From assembly GCA_023388495.1 (NCBI GenBank), contig JAEWGC010000046.1:52300-116299 (forward strand): a stretch of DNA of 64,000 bases. The letters run 5' to 3'. The position numbers were made by a program, and so were the translations under genes. Below the pieces are notes generated by a model, which did no database searches, had not been told where the DNA came from, and worked only from the letters and a program-made list of their open reading frames with translations. This DNA comes from Bacillota bacterium (GTDB taxonomy: Bacteria > Bacillota > Clostridia > Tissierellales > Tissierellaceae). Shown in pieces: positions 53,589-62,410 of this stretch. Every line of letters begins with the position of its first letter. Within the stretch, counting starts at the first letter, position 1.

Positions 53589-54659
53589 TTAAAATAAGTT
53601 TGCTACATATTTTCCCACTGCACCTAAGCTAGTAAAATAATCTATATCATCCTCTATGGATCTTCCCATAGAAGTTGTTTTTAAATTAAATTCTTTCATG
53701 GCCATAATGATTCCTTGGCCATCTTCAAATATAATATTATGCTTTTCTTTAATCCCTGACTTTTCAATTTGATCTTTAATATAATCCTCTTTCTCTCTTC
53801 CCAAATAAGATAAAATCAAATTGGATCTAGTGTTTGTGATTTCAGATAAGGTAGTAATAGTGTGGTGGCTAATTCCATAATGTCTATCTCTTTTATCTTT
53901 AAAGCTAATCCTTGGTACTGCAATTGATGCTCCTCCGAGATTATTCACAGCATCTATTATATAGCCCTGTTCTATTCCTGTAAATCCATATTTTGTTCCA
54001 CTACCGACAATTCCTGGTCCCATAGATATTATAGTTACATCACCTTTTAATATTTCCTTAGCCCCAATTAACCCTGTATATATATTTATACATTCTAAAT
54101 CTCCGCCAAAGGCATGGCCTATGGTTATAGTCTTATCTAAAATCTTCTTATTCTTTAATTCAGTTATAGTATTGCTAAAATATAAGGGTAGGGCACCTCC
54201 ATCAGTCATAATATAATTAATTCTTATATCTTTATTAAGATATTTTATCATAGCTGCAATTGGAGCTACCATACTATGTAAAGTAGCCACAACAAATATA
54301 TGATTATCTAGAGACTTAAAATTGTTAAATAAATCATGATAAGGACTATCATCTTCCTCAGCTGCCAAACATTTCATTTGATACGGTGTATACCTCAATT
54401 TCATTATATGACCTGATCCTTTAAGGTCCATTGATTTATTCCTGTAATTATACATAACAAAATGATACCCACCTGTACCTAAGGATAAGTCAACAGCAGT
54501 AGTATTAAGTACAACTTCATCTTCTATCTTAATATCACCTGTGAAATTCTTGTAATTTACAGCCTTATAGCTATTACCTTCAATATCAACATTAACTATA
54601 GATAAATGTTCATCTTCATTAATTATAGAGACTACAACTCCACTTTTATAGCTAATCAA
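53589..54659 (-). CDS. DUF3866 protein
   Basis: The 356-residue protein has an N-terminal beta-rich region (VEGNSYKAVNYKNF, VDLSLGTGGYHFVMYN), IMKLRYTPYQMKCLAAEED and Gly-rich turns (MGPGIVGSGTKYGFTGIEQG) characteristic of DUF3866. Function is unknown. It starts at a TTG and lies in a tight run with two glycosyltransferases and SteA/SteB-like genes, pointing to cell-envelope work. Confidence 0.82.
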   Translation of the reverse strand: MISYKSGVVVSIINEDEHLSIVNVDIEGNSYKAVNYKNFTGDIKIEDEVVLNTTAVDLSLGTGGYHFVMYNYRNKSMDLKGSGHIMKLRYTPYQMKCLAAEEDDSPYHDLFNNFKSLDNHIFVVATLHSMVAPIAAMIKYLNKDIRINYIMTDGGALPLYFSNTITELKNKKILDKTITIGHAFGGDLECINIYTGLIGAKEILKGDVTIISMGPGIVGSGTKYGFTGIEQGYIIDAVNNLGGASIAVPRISFKDKRDRHYGISHHTITTLSEITNTRSNLILSYLGREKEDYIKDQIEKSGIKEKHNIIFEDGQGIIMAMKEFNLKTTSMGRSIEDDIDYFTSLGAVGKYVANLF

Positions 54660-54668
54660 ATTATTTCA

Positions 54669-55481
54669 CTACCTTCCAATGTTATCTAAAAATTTTAAAA
54701 ATCTATTGTTATCAATTACCTTAGAAAAAGAAACCCTTTCAGCTATAATATGAAAAACTATTAATACGATTAAAATTAAAGCTTTTATAATAAGACTAAA
54801 GCTAGTAGCATATATACCTAAAGTGAATCCCAAGGTATTAGACCCTACATCTCCCATCATAACCTTAGATTTTAGATCTAAGATTATATACGGAATAAGT
54901 ATACCTAAGAAAGAAAGTAAAATGTGGATATTACCTTTGGTAAAGCTAGCTATTATAAAAATTAAAGAAATGATTATAAATACCTTAGCAGCCCTGCCAG
55001 GTCTTAAATCAAAAAGATTAATAAAATTTGTAAACAATCCTATTAACAATGAATTAATAAAAAACTCCATCAATGAGTTGGAAATATATGAGCTAACGAC
55101 TAAGGAAATAAAAAAACCTAAAAAGGCTTTAAGTGCCCCTGTTGTAAGTGTACCTTTAAAAAAAGCTTTTATATGTCCCTTTAGACCTTTTATCTTCTTT
55201 TCTCCTGTTAAATCATCTAATAATCCAAGTAGACCTATAAAAACAAACCCCAAGAGATATACTAAATTAAAATTACTATTAAAGTCAAATAATATTTCTA
55301 AAATACCTAAAGTAACTGTCTGAGTAAAAACAAATACTATACCCATGGATGTAGGTATTAAATCTGTTTTAAAGTTTTCACATACAGTGTTAGAGTTTAA
55401 CATCATATCACTAAACTTTGGCAATGCAATATAAGATATGATAAAAGATAATAAAAAACTAATTAGATAATAGTAGTCCAT
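54669..55481 (-). CDS. MraY/WecA-like glycosyl-1-phosphate transferase family protein
   Basis: About eight transmembrane helices with the family's cytoplasmic Asp motifs: LLGLLDDLTGE near 85, NLFDLRPGRA near 155 and MGDVGSNTLGF near 208. At 270 residues it is shorter than MraY. It probably acts on an undecaprenyl-phosphate acceptor, but donor sugar and pathway are unknown. It is adjacent to a GT2 enzyme. Confidence 0.8.
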   Translation of the reverse strand: MDYYYLISFLLSFIISYIALPKFSDMMLNSNTVCENFKTDLIPTSMGIVFVFTQTVTLGILEILFDFNSNFNLVYLLGFVFIGLLGLLDDLTGEKKIKGLKGHIKAFFKGTLTTGALKAFLGFFISLVVSSYISNSLMEFFINSLLIGLFTNFINLFDLRPGRAAKVFIIISLIFIIASFTKGNIHILLSFLGILIPYIILDLKSKVMMGDVGSNTLGFTLGIYATSFSLIIKALILIVLIVFHIIAERVSFSKVIDNNRFLKFLDNIGR

Positions 55482-55485
55482 AAAT

Positions 55486-56178
55486 TCACCTTCTAAAATA
55501 CATTGTAATAAATGTTTTCAAAATATCTCTGAACTGTTTACCTCTATGTATAAATCCCTTCAAGTTTCTCTCACTATATCTGTGCTCCATAGTAACAGGA
55601 ACCTCAATTATTGAAAAACCGTTGTTGATGGTTTGAATAGTCATAGCCACTTCTATTCCATATCTATTGGGTATATAGTCTATTTTGTCTACAACCTCTT
55701 TTTTATATACCCTCTGACCAGATAAAGAAGTATCTATTTCTTTTTTAGTAAAAAAATACACTCCTCCCTTAGCAAATTTCTTTACTATTCCAAAGCCACC
55801 TTTAGTATCTGTCATAGTATTTCTATCAGGAAACTTTGCTATGGATACATCAGCCTCACCATTGATTACAGGTAGTATAAGACTCTCAACTTGTATACTA
55901 GTTTCTCCTAAGTCTCCATCCACAAATCCAATATAATCATAATCTAATGTATCTATTGCCTTCTTCATGGCATAACCCTTACCATAGTTTTTCCCTAAAT
56001 CAATAACCGATATATTTAATTTGCTTACTACATCTAAAGTATTATCACTGGAGCCATCATTTACTACAACTATTTCATCAATACATGCTACCTTTTTTAA
56101 GCTTTCTATTGTGTTTATAATTAAATCTGCTTCATTATATACAGGAACTACACATACTATTCTTCCTTTTTTGTTCAT
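55486..56178 (-). CDS. Family 2 glycosyltransferase
   Basis: The GT-A fold is evident from VPVYNEADLIINTIESLK, VVNDGSSDNTLDV and the metal-binding DGDLG near 90. The 230 residues have no membrane domain, like polyprenyl-phosphate mannose/glucose synthases. It is encoded five bases before the MraY-like gene, so the two are likely partners. Confidence 0.87.
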   Translation of the reverse strand: MNKKGRIVCVVPVYNEADLIINTIESLKKVACIDEIVVVNDGSSDNTLDVVSKLNISVIDLGKNYGKGYAMKKAIDTLDYDYIGFVDGDLGETSIQVESLILPVINGEADVSIAKFPDRNTMTDTKGGFGIVKKFAKGGVYFFTKKEIDTSLSGQRVYKKEVVDKIDYIPNRYGIEVAMTIQTINNGFSIIEVPVTMEHRYSERNLKGFIHRGKQFRDILKTFITMYFRR

Positions 56179-56193
56179 ACAATCTCTCCTAAA

Positions 56194-57063
56194 TCATTCT
56201 TTATCTAGATAAGGGATTACCTTTTCTGCTGTATTCTTAATTCCATAATGTCCTCCCATACCATCCATAGCAAATATCATCGCAACCTTACCTATTGTCA
56301 TATCAACATTATCTACAGTAGGAATGCCTAGGTCCTTGTATCCTGATATGTAGGAATAGTTTACATTGGATTTTTCCACTCCTATTATGGGAATATTGTA
56401 TCTTTTAGATATTTCAACTATAAGTCTATCAACTTGATTAATTCTCTTAGAATTATCATTGAAACTTCCTCCAGTAATAATTAAATAATCAACTGCTTCA
56501 CTATAATTACCAATAGTTTCAATAAACCCTTGTCTTTCTAAAGATTCAAGTATAGGCGCTGGAACACCACTTATTATGGATTCGGTTATGGTTGTAATCA
56601 TATTTCCTAGAAGATTCTTAGGTATATCAACATTTAATTCAGTATATAAGTTATTTAATCGTTCCTTATCTACTATATTATTGTTCAGAGTAGTAACGTT
56701 CATCACTCTTGCACCTGCTAATTCTAAGTCCCTTCCTATTCCAGATGTAATATAATCCTCATTAGTTGATATTATTCCTATATTAAGTCCTTCTAATCTT
56801 TCTTTTATTATAGGTTCATAACTAAGATTAATATATTCATTCTTATTTTCATTATCTGTCTCCAGTGTATTTATCTGAGCTTTAAGGTCCTTATTTTCAT
56901 CTATTAATGTCTGAAATTGAGACTCTATTACATCATTAATAATATTTTTTTGATCTGTCACAAACTCTTGAGTATCCATTGTAAATCCGATAAATATTCC
57001 TATTCCTAAAGCCACAAAAATAGAGACTATAGAAATTATATAAAATCTCATGCTAGGTAACAT
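56194..57063 (-). CDS. SteB/MctB-like membrane protein
   Basis: An N-terminal transmembrane helix (about 6-26) and a coiled coil (38-75) precede a Rossmann-like extracytoplasmic domain (GLNIGIISTNEDYITSGIGRDLELAGARV; GYKDLGIPTVDNVD). The family is usually labelled copper transporter MctB (PF11382). In actinobacteria a member, SteB, acts with SteA in recruiting a cell-wall hydrolase to the septum. The neighbouring steA-like gene supports the SteB interpretation. No metal-binding cysteines are present. Confidence 0.75.
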   Translation of the reverse strand: MLPSMRFYIISIVSIFVALGIGIFIGFTMDTQEFVTDQKNIINDVIESQFQTLIDENKDLKAQINTLETDNENKNEYINLSYEPIIKERLEGLNIGIISTNEDYITSGIGRDLELAGARVMNVTTLNNNIVDKERLNNLYTELNVDIPKNLLGNMITTITESIISGVPAPILESLERQGFIETIGNYSEAVDYLIITGGSFNDNSKRINQVDRLIVEISKRYNIPIIGVEKSNVNYSYISGYKDLGIPTVDNVDMTIGKVAMIFAMDGMGGHYGIKNTAEKVIPYLDKE

Positions 57064-57074
57064 AATACGCCTCC

Positions 57075-58196
57075 TTAAAGACCAAGCTCTAGCCTAAGTC
57101 TTAACTTAAATAATGTTAAAAAAGATCTGGTGATAGGGTTAATAAGAATTAAAATGAATAAAGGAATAAAAGCAGCTATTAAAATAAATATTAAATATTT
57201 AGTTTTAAAAGTAGAAGAATAAAGTTTATTTACCCCTCTAGCATCTACTAATTTTCCACCCACCTTGAGCCTTACTAAAAATGTACTCGACATACCTTTT
57301 CTTCCCTTTTCTAAAAAGTCAATCATATTTGTATGAGTTCCTACAGCTACTATTAAATCTGCATTATTTTCATAGGCTAATAAAAGAGCTATATCCTCAC
57401 TAGTTCCTGGAGCCACAAATATCTTAGGTGTAATACCAAGACTTTTAACCCTTTCTAATCCTGGGGCTCTACCATCTGTATATGCATGCACTATAACATC
57501 TTTGGCCATTAATAAGGATTTATCAGAAACGCTATCCATATCACCAATAATTATATCTGGTGTAAGTCCAAATTCTAATAGAGCATCTCCACCACCATCT
57601 ACTCCTATTAATATAGGCTTTACTTCATTAATATATGATTTAATAGTAATTAAATCCATCTTATAATCTTTTCCCCTTACTACAATAAGTGCATGTCTAT
57701 TATTTATTTCAACATCAATTTTGGGTATTTCTACAGTTCCTGTAACTAATCCTTTTTCTCTCTTTGCATATTCCAATGTATTTTCTATAAAAGCATCTAA
57801 CTCTCTTTCAATATTATCATAACCTAATTTTGTCAATTCTTCAATCATACTAGGGCTAATATAGGTACATTTTCCAATTTCTTTTCCCATAAATACTATC
57901 TTTTCTTCATCAATTTCAATTTCTTCACCTTCTTTAATGATATTAAATATTTCACTATCTTCTACCTCAAAAATTGGTATATTTTTTTCCACTAAAATAG
58001 CTGGTCCCCTATTTGGATATTTTCCACTTATGGTTCGTTCCGTATTTATTATACAAGCAACCTTTTTTTCTGCCAAAGAAATAGCAGCTATCTCATCTAA
58101 ATCTCTATGAGATATAAGAGCAATATCCTTATTATCTAACCTATTGACTAAATTCTTTGTTTTTTTATCCTTCTTTACAACACCTTTTATGTGCAT
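57075..58196 (-). CDS. steA: SteA-like cytokinetic ring protein
   Basis: The N-terminal region (IKGVVKKDKKTKNLVNRLDNKDIALISHRDLDEIAA) is typical of SteA. A thiamin pyrophosphokinase-like fold follows (GVDGGGDALLEFGLTPDIIIGDMDSVSDKSL), then a C-terminal transmembrane helix (YLIFILIAAFIPLFILIL). GGAGG selects ATG 58196 rather than the upstream GTG at 58208, giving 373 residues. It immediately precedes the SteB-like gene. A role in division-linked wall hydrolysis is inferred from actinobacterial work. Confidence 0.78.
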   Translation of the reverse strand: MHIKGVVKKDKKTKNLVNRLDNKDIALISHRDLDEIAAISLAEKKVACIINTERTISGKYPNRGPAILVEKNIPIFEVEDSEIFNIIKEGEEIEIDEEKIVFMGKEIGKCTYISPSMIEELTKLGYDNIERELDAFIENTLEYAKREKGLVTGTVEIPKIDVEINNRHALIVVRGKDYKMDLITIKSYINEVKPILIGVDGGGDALLEFGLTPDIIIGDMDSVSDKSLLMAKDVIVHAYTDGRAPGLERVKSLGITPKIFVAPGTSEDIALLLAYENNADLIVAVGTHTNMIDFLEKGRKGMSSTFLVRLKVGGKLVDARGVNKLYSSTFKTKYLIFILIAAFIPLFILILINPITRSFLTLFKLRLRLELGL

Positions 58197-58260
58197 GTTA
58201 ACCTCCACAAAATCTATATAAATATTATTGACAAAATAAATTATATTATATCATATTTTA

Positions 58261-58292
58261 AAACACCCTCCCAATAGTTGGGAGGATGTTTA
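58261..58292 (-). terminator. Terminator after spo0A
   Basis: AAACACCCTCCCAA (58261-58274) and TTGGGAGGATGTTT (58278-58291) pair with one G-U in the minus-strand RNA and are followed by TTTT. Confidence 0.8.
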
Positions 58293-58294
58293 TA

Positions 58295-59104
58295 CTAAAA
58301 ACTTGATATTAATTCACCTTGTTCTAACCTTAATTTATCTGCTATCAGTGCTATAAACTCACTATTAGTCGGTTTCCCTTTATTGTTGTTTATTGTATAT
58401 CCAAATAACTTATTTATAGTGTCTATTTTTCCTCTAGTCCAAGCTACCTCAATTGCATGTCTAATGGCTCTTTCTACCCTGGATGGAGTTGTATTAAATT
58501 TAAGTGCTATATTTGGATATAACTCTTTGGTAATAGCACCTAAGAAATCCATATCTTCAATAACCATAGAAATTGCTTCTCTTAGATATAAATATCCCTT
58601 AATATGAGCTGGTATTCCAATCTCATGAATAATTCTAGTTATTTGCGATTCCAAGTTTTTCTCTGATGCCATTGGTTTACTTGATGCAAATGTATCTATG
58701 CTTTCTTTAACATTAATTATATTTACTTCCATACCAGCAATTTGTCTTAATCTCTTAATAAATACTTGGAAATCAAATGGCTTAACAACATAATAATGAG
58801 CCCCTAATTCAATAGCCCTCTGAGTAATCTTATCTTGCCCAACTGCAGATAATACAATAACCTTAGGGAAACTTCCATCACTAGCATTATTTAATCTTTC
58901 TAACACCTCTAACCCATCTAAATGTGGCATAATAATATCTAATATCAAGACGTCTGGTTTCTCTCTATTTATAACCTCTAAGGCTTCAATCCCATCTTTT
59001 GCTACTCCAACCACTTGGAACTCATCATGGGATGATATAAATCGAGTTAATATGTCACTAAACTCTCTATTATCATCTGCAATCACAACTTTTGTTTTAT
59101 TCAT
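58295..59104 (-). CDS. spo0A: Sporulation master regulator Spo0A
   Basis: The receiver domain has Asp10/Asp11 (VVIADDNREF), phosphorylation site Asp56 (LILDIIMPHLDG) and the Lys in VVKPFD near 108. The DNA-binding domain contains FNTTPSRVERAIRHAIEVAW, the recognition-helix region highly conserved across spore formers. The length of 269 residues is normal. A 0A box and sigma-H-type promoter lie upstream, and terminators isolate it from its neighbours. Confidence 0.98.
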   Translation of the reverse strand: MNKTKVVIADDNREFSDILTRFISSHDEFQVVGVAKDGIEALEVINREKPDVLILDIIMPHLDGLEVLERLNNASDGSFPKVIVLSAVGQDKITQRAIELGAHYYVVKPFDFQVFIKRLRQIAGMEVNIINVKESIDTFASSKPMASEKNLESQITRIIHEIGIPAHIKGYLYLREAISMVIEDMDFLGAITKELYPNIALKFNTTPSRVERAIRHAIEVAWTRGKIDTINKLFGYTINNNKGKPTNSEFIALIADKLRLEQGELISSF

Positions 59105-59161
59105 TCCTAATCCCCCTGTTTTTGTAAAATTTATTATAGTTCTACAATCTTATATTAATAT

Positions 59162-59190
59162 TAATTCGACAAATCTATAAAAACTCCTTC
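59162..59190 (-). promoter_or_regulatory. Sigma-H-like promoter with 0A box upstream of spo0A
   Basis: Read on the minus strand, GAAGGAGTT (59190-59182) and GTCGAATTA (59170-59162) are 11 bases apart, close to the sigma-H consensus RNAGGAWWW and RNNGAATWW. A perfect 0A box TTTGTCGAA (59173-59165) overlaps the -10, so Spo0A~P could regulate its own gene. Confidence 0.7.
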
Positions 59191-59207
59191 TTTTTTATAA
59201 AACTTTT

Positions 59208-59236
59208 TTAAAAAAATAAGCCCTTAGGGCTTATTA
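59208..59236 (-). terminator. Terminator after spoIVB
   Basis: AATAAGCCC and GGGCTTATT arms around TAA overlap the spoIVB stop and are followed on the minus strand by seven T. Confidence 0.85.
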
Positions 59237-60504
59237 TTTTGTTCTAACATCCATTCAATATATATTCCATAACCCTTGGTGGGATCATTTACAAAAACAT
59301 GAGTAATAGCTCCGATTAATTTATCATCTTGTATTATAGGACTCCCACTCATTCCTTGAACTATTCCACCAGTTCTATCTAATAATCTTTTATCTGTAAT
59401 CTTTACAACCATACTTTTTTGATCTGCTTTTAATTGAGGCTGTATTTTTACTATTTCAATTTCAAATTTTTCTATTTTGTTATCATCAATAGTAGTTAAA
59501 ATATGGGCTTTTCCTGTCTTTACCTCTTCTTTAAATCCTATTGGTATAGGTTTATTTTGTATAGAACTTAAATTATTTTCTTGTATAGTACCATATATTC
59601 CATATGGACTATTTATACTTATATCTCCAAGTAGGTTATTTGTTTCATAAAATACGCCTCTAATTTCCCCAGGAGTACCTTTTTTACCTTGCTCTATTTT
59701 TGATATTCTAGCATTCATTATTTTGCCTTTTTCTACTGATAATAGTCCTCCTGTATCTATATCAACAATACCATGGCCTAGTGCTCCAAATTCTTTTGTA
59801 TCTTTATTATAATAGGTCATAGTCCCAATTCCCGAAGTCTTATCTCTAACCCAAATCCCAAGTCTATAACAATTATCTTGAATGCTTTGTACTGGTTTAG
59901 CATTAGTTACAAATTCTACCTTATTTCTTTGAACTACTATCTTTACACTTGATTCTTTAATATCATTGAGAATGCTAACTACATGTTCAGCATCCTGTAC
60001 CTTCGTTCCATTTATTTCTATAATACTATCTCCTACTTTTAAACCTGCATCTCTAGCTGGACTAGTTCTCTGTCCCTTTGTGTCTATAACATCTGTTACT
60101 GCTACAACTAAAACTCCCTTAGTATTTAACCTAACTCCTATGGCATTTCCACCTGGTATTAGCTCTGACCTATTAATTACATTCACATTATAATTTTTAA
60201 TAGGAATAAACCCCAAAAGCTTTAACTGCATTTCTGCTTCCCCTGCATCTATTCCATTTAATTGATAAGATTTCTTAAGTCTGATATGCTCCGCTTCGTT
60301 ATAGCTGGCTTCTACTACATTTTCCTTCTGCTGGCTAATATCTAAGAAAAATGGAAATGATATATCTAGATTCTTATTTTCTCCTTTTACAATTTTGATA
60401 CTTGAAGGATAAAATAAAATTTTGTTAGTTTGTATACTTAAACCTAATACAAATAATATTAAAAGAGAAACTACAATTTTACGGCTAAATTTTAATTTAC
60501 CCAA
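59224..60504 (-). CDS. spoIVB: SpoIVB serine peptidase
   Basis: SpoIVB is secreted from the forespore and cleaves SpoIVFA to activate sigma-K. An N-terminal membrane anchor (about 8-27) is followed by a PDZ domain at about 110-200 (GVLVVAVTDVIDTKG, GDSIIEINGTKV) and the S55 peptidase with ALGHGIVDIDTG (His) and QGMSGSPIIQDDK (Ser near 388). The frame can start only at TTG 60504, since TGA-TAA lies immediately before it. An AGGAG is spaced for an out-of-frame ATG four bases upstream of that TTG. Confidence 0.95.
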   Translation of the reverse strand: MGKLKFSRKIVVSLLILFVLGLSIQTNKILFYPSSIKIVKGENKNLDISFPFFLDISQQKENVVEASYNEAEHIRLKKSYQLNGIDAGEAEMQLKLLGFIPIKNYNVNVINRSELIPGGNAIGVRLNTKGVLVVAVTDVIDTKGQRTSPARDAGLKVGDSIIEINGTKVQDAEHVVSILNDIKESSVKIVVQRNKVEFVTNAKPVQSIQDNCYRLGIWVRDKTSGIGTMTYYNKDTKEFGALGHGIVDIDTGGLLSVEKGKIMNARISKIEQGKKGTPGEIRGVFYETNNLLGDISINSPYGIYGTIQENNLSSIQNKPIPIGFKEEVKTGKAHILTTIDDNKIEKFEIEIVKIQPQLKADQKSMVVKITDKRLLDRTGGIVQGMSGSPIIQDDKLIGAITHVFVNDPTKGYGIYIEWMLEQNNKP

Positions 60505-60642
60505 ACATTATCACTCTCCTAAATAGCTTTGTGAATCTCACCTCCTATTTTAAATTTCATATATAATTTAGCCTTTTTTGTTTCTAATTATTCTTTATAA
60601 AAAAATTTTTAAATGTCAACAGATTTAAGTTTTACCAATACT

Positions 60643-60675
60643 AAAGGTGTTTTGACATAAAATCAAAACACCTTT
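60643..60675 (-). terminator. Terminator after recN
   Basis: AAAGGTGTTTTGA and TCAAAACACCTTT are perfect 13-base arms around a 7-base loop, next to the recN stop. Confidence 0.75.
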
Positions 60676-60679
60676 TCTC

Positions 60680-62380
60680 TTAAAAATCTTTTTTAATTTT
60701 TTTTGACATTTGGATCATCTCCGAGGCATGTTTTAGGGTAGTATCGGTTAAATCAACACCTCCCAATAACCTGGCCATTTCCTCAATTCTATCCACATCT
60801 GATAATTTAGTAACTATAGTTCTTGTTTTTTCATGTGAAACTACCTTATTTATAACAAAATGGCTATCTGCCAGAGCAGCAATTTGAGGAAGATGAGAAA
60901 TACAAATAACCTGATGTTTCCTTGAAATACCATGGATTTTCTCACCAACAATTTGTGCTGTTCTTCCAGAAATTCCAGTATCTATCTCATCAAATATCAT
61001 AGTAGGTATCTGATCAAAAAAAGCTAATATGCTTTTGAATGCTAACATTATTCTTGACATTTCTCCACCAGATACTATCTTCGATAAGGGTTTTAAATCT
61101 TCTCCTGGGTTTGTAGATATAAGAAATTCTATTTTATCTTGACCTCCTGAAGAAAATCCAATTTTTTTTTGAAAATCCACTTTAAAGTCAACTTTGTCCA
61201 TATTTAGTTCAGCAAGCTCTTTCTTTACATTTTTCTCTAATATATCTGATATCTTTTTTCTTTTAGTAGATAATTGTTCAGAATATAAGGAGATATCTTT
61301 TTCTAACTCCACCATTTTTTTGTTTGTTTTCTCTAATTCTTTTTCAAAATTAAGTAATTCTTCTAGTCTTTCTTGAGATTCCTTCTTAAATTCTAAAATC
61401 TTATCTATAGTATTACCATATTTCTTTTTTAATTTATTTATAAGATTAATTCTCTCATTTAAAAAAGCTAATCTCTCTGAATCAACTTCTATATTATCTA
61501 AATAATCCCTTAGTCCACTATATAAGTCTTGCAATTCATAATTAATACCTTCAAGTTGTTTATGAAAATTTATAAGTTTTTCATCAAATTTTTTTGTATT
61601 ACCAACTAATGAAATACTTTTATTCATTAAATCTAGTATACCAAAAGACCCAAAACTTTCACTATTCATATAAGCTAATGCTTCTTCAATAGAACGGGAT
61701 ATTTCATTTATATTAGTTAGTTTCCTATATTCATTTTCTATATTATGCTCGTCATCATCATTTAATCTAGCATCATCGATTTCATCTATTTGAAATCTTA
61801 GTATATCTATTTCCCTATCTCTTTCTCCACTATCTATAGATAACCTTTTTAGATTTTTTTTCTCGTTTACCCATTCATCATAATATATCTTTATTTTTGA
61901 TTTTAATTCTAGTAATTCAGTATCTCCAAAGGAATCCACTAAAATTTCATGATTTGAAGGGTCTAATAATGATTGATGTTCATGTTGACCAAATATATCT
62001 ATTAGCCTTGTTGTAATAGTTTTTAGCATACTTAAGTTAACATTTCTTCCGTTAATCCTAGATAGACTAGGACTATTTAAGTAGATTTCTTTAGAAATAA
62101 TCAGTAGATTATCCTCATCCATATCAATAGAATATTCCTGTAATAAGGGGATTATAGTAGATGGATTCTCTATATAAAAAACCCCTTCTAATACAGCCTT
62201 TTCATATCCTGTTTGAATAAATTCTCTACTGGATCTAGATCCTAAAATAATACCTATAGCCTCTATTAATATGGATTTTCCAGAGCCAGTTTCTCCAGTA
62301 ATGATATTCAATCCTTTAGTAAAATTTATCTTTAAGTCCTCAATAATTGCAAAATTTTTAATATTTAACTCAACTAGCAT
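60680..62380 (-). CDS. recN: DNA repair protein RecN
   Basis: RecN is an SMC-like ATPase acting early at double-strand breaks. Walker A GETGSGKS is at residues 29-36. Long coiled coils fill about 150-380, and the C-terminal lobe has LSKIVSGGEMSRIMLA, Walker B MIFDEIDTGISG and CISHLPQIAALAD. The length of 566 residues is normal. It lies 30 bases after tlyA, with no argR between. Confidence 0.97.
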   Translation of the reverse strand: MLVELNIKNFAIIEDLKINFTKGLNIITGETGSGKSILIEAIGIILGSRSSREFIQTGYEKAVLEGVFYIENPSTIIPLLQEYSIDMDEDNLLIISKEIYLNSPSLSRINGRNVNLSMLKTITTRLIDIFGQHEHQSLLDPSNHEILVDSFGDTELLELKSKIKIYYDEWVNEKKNLKRLSIDSGERDREIDILRFQIDEIDDARLNDDDEHNIENEYRKLTNINEISRSIEEALAYMNSESFGSFGILDLMNKSISLVGNTKKFDEKLINFHKQLEGINYELQDLYSGLRDYLDNIEVDSERLAFLNERINLINKLKKKYGNTIDKILEFKKESQERLEELLNFEKELEKTNKKMVELEKDISLYSEQLSTKRKKISDILEKNVKKELAELNMDKVDFKVDFQKKIGFSSGGQDKIEFLISTNPGEDLKPLSKIVSGGEMSRIMLAFKSILAFFDQIPTMIFDEIDTGISGRTAQIVGEKIHGISRKHQVICISHLPQIAALADSHFVINKVVSHEKTRTIVTKLSDVDRIEEMARLLGGVDLTDTTLKHASEMIQMSKKIKKDF

Positions 62381-62410
62381 ATTAAGACCCCCAAATTAGT
62401 AAAGTTACAT

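Noticed and set aside
56194..57063. Copper transporter function for the MctB-family protein
   Set aside because: The annotation is inherited from one mycobacterial protein. This one has a single membrane helix and no Cys/Met metal-binding clusters, and its neighbour is SteA-like.
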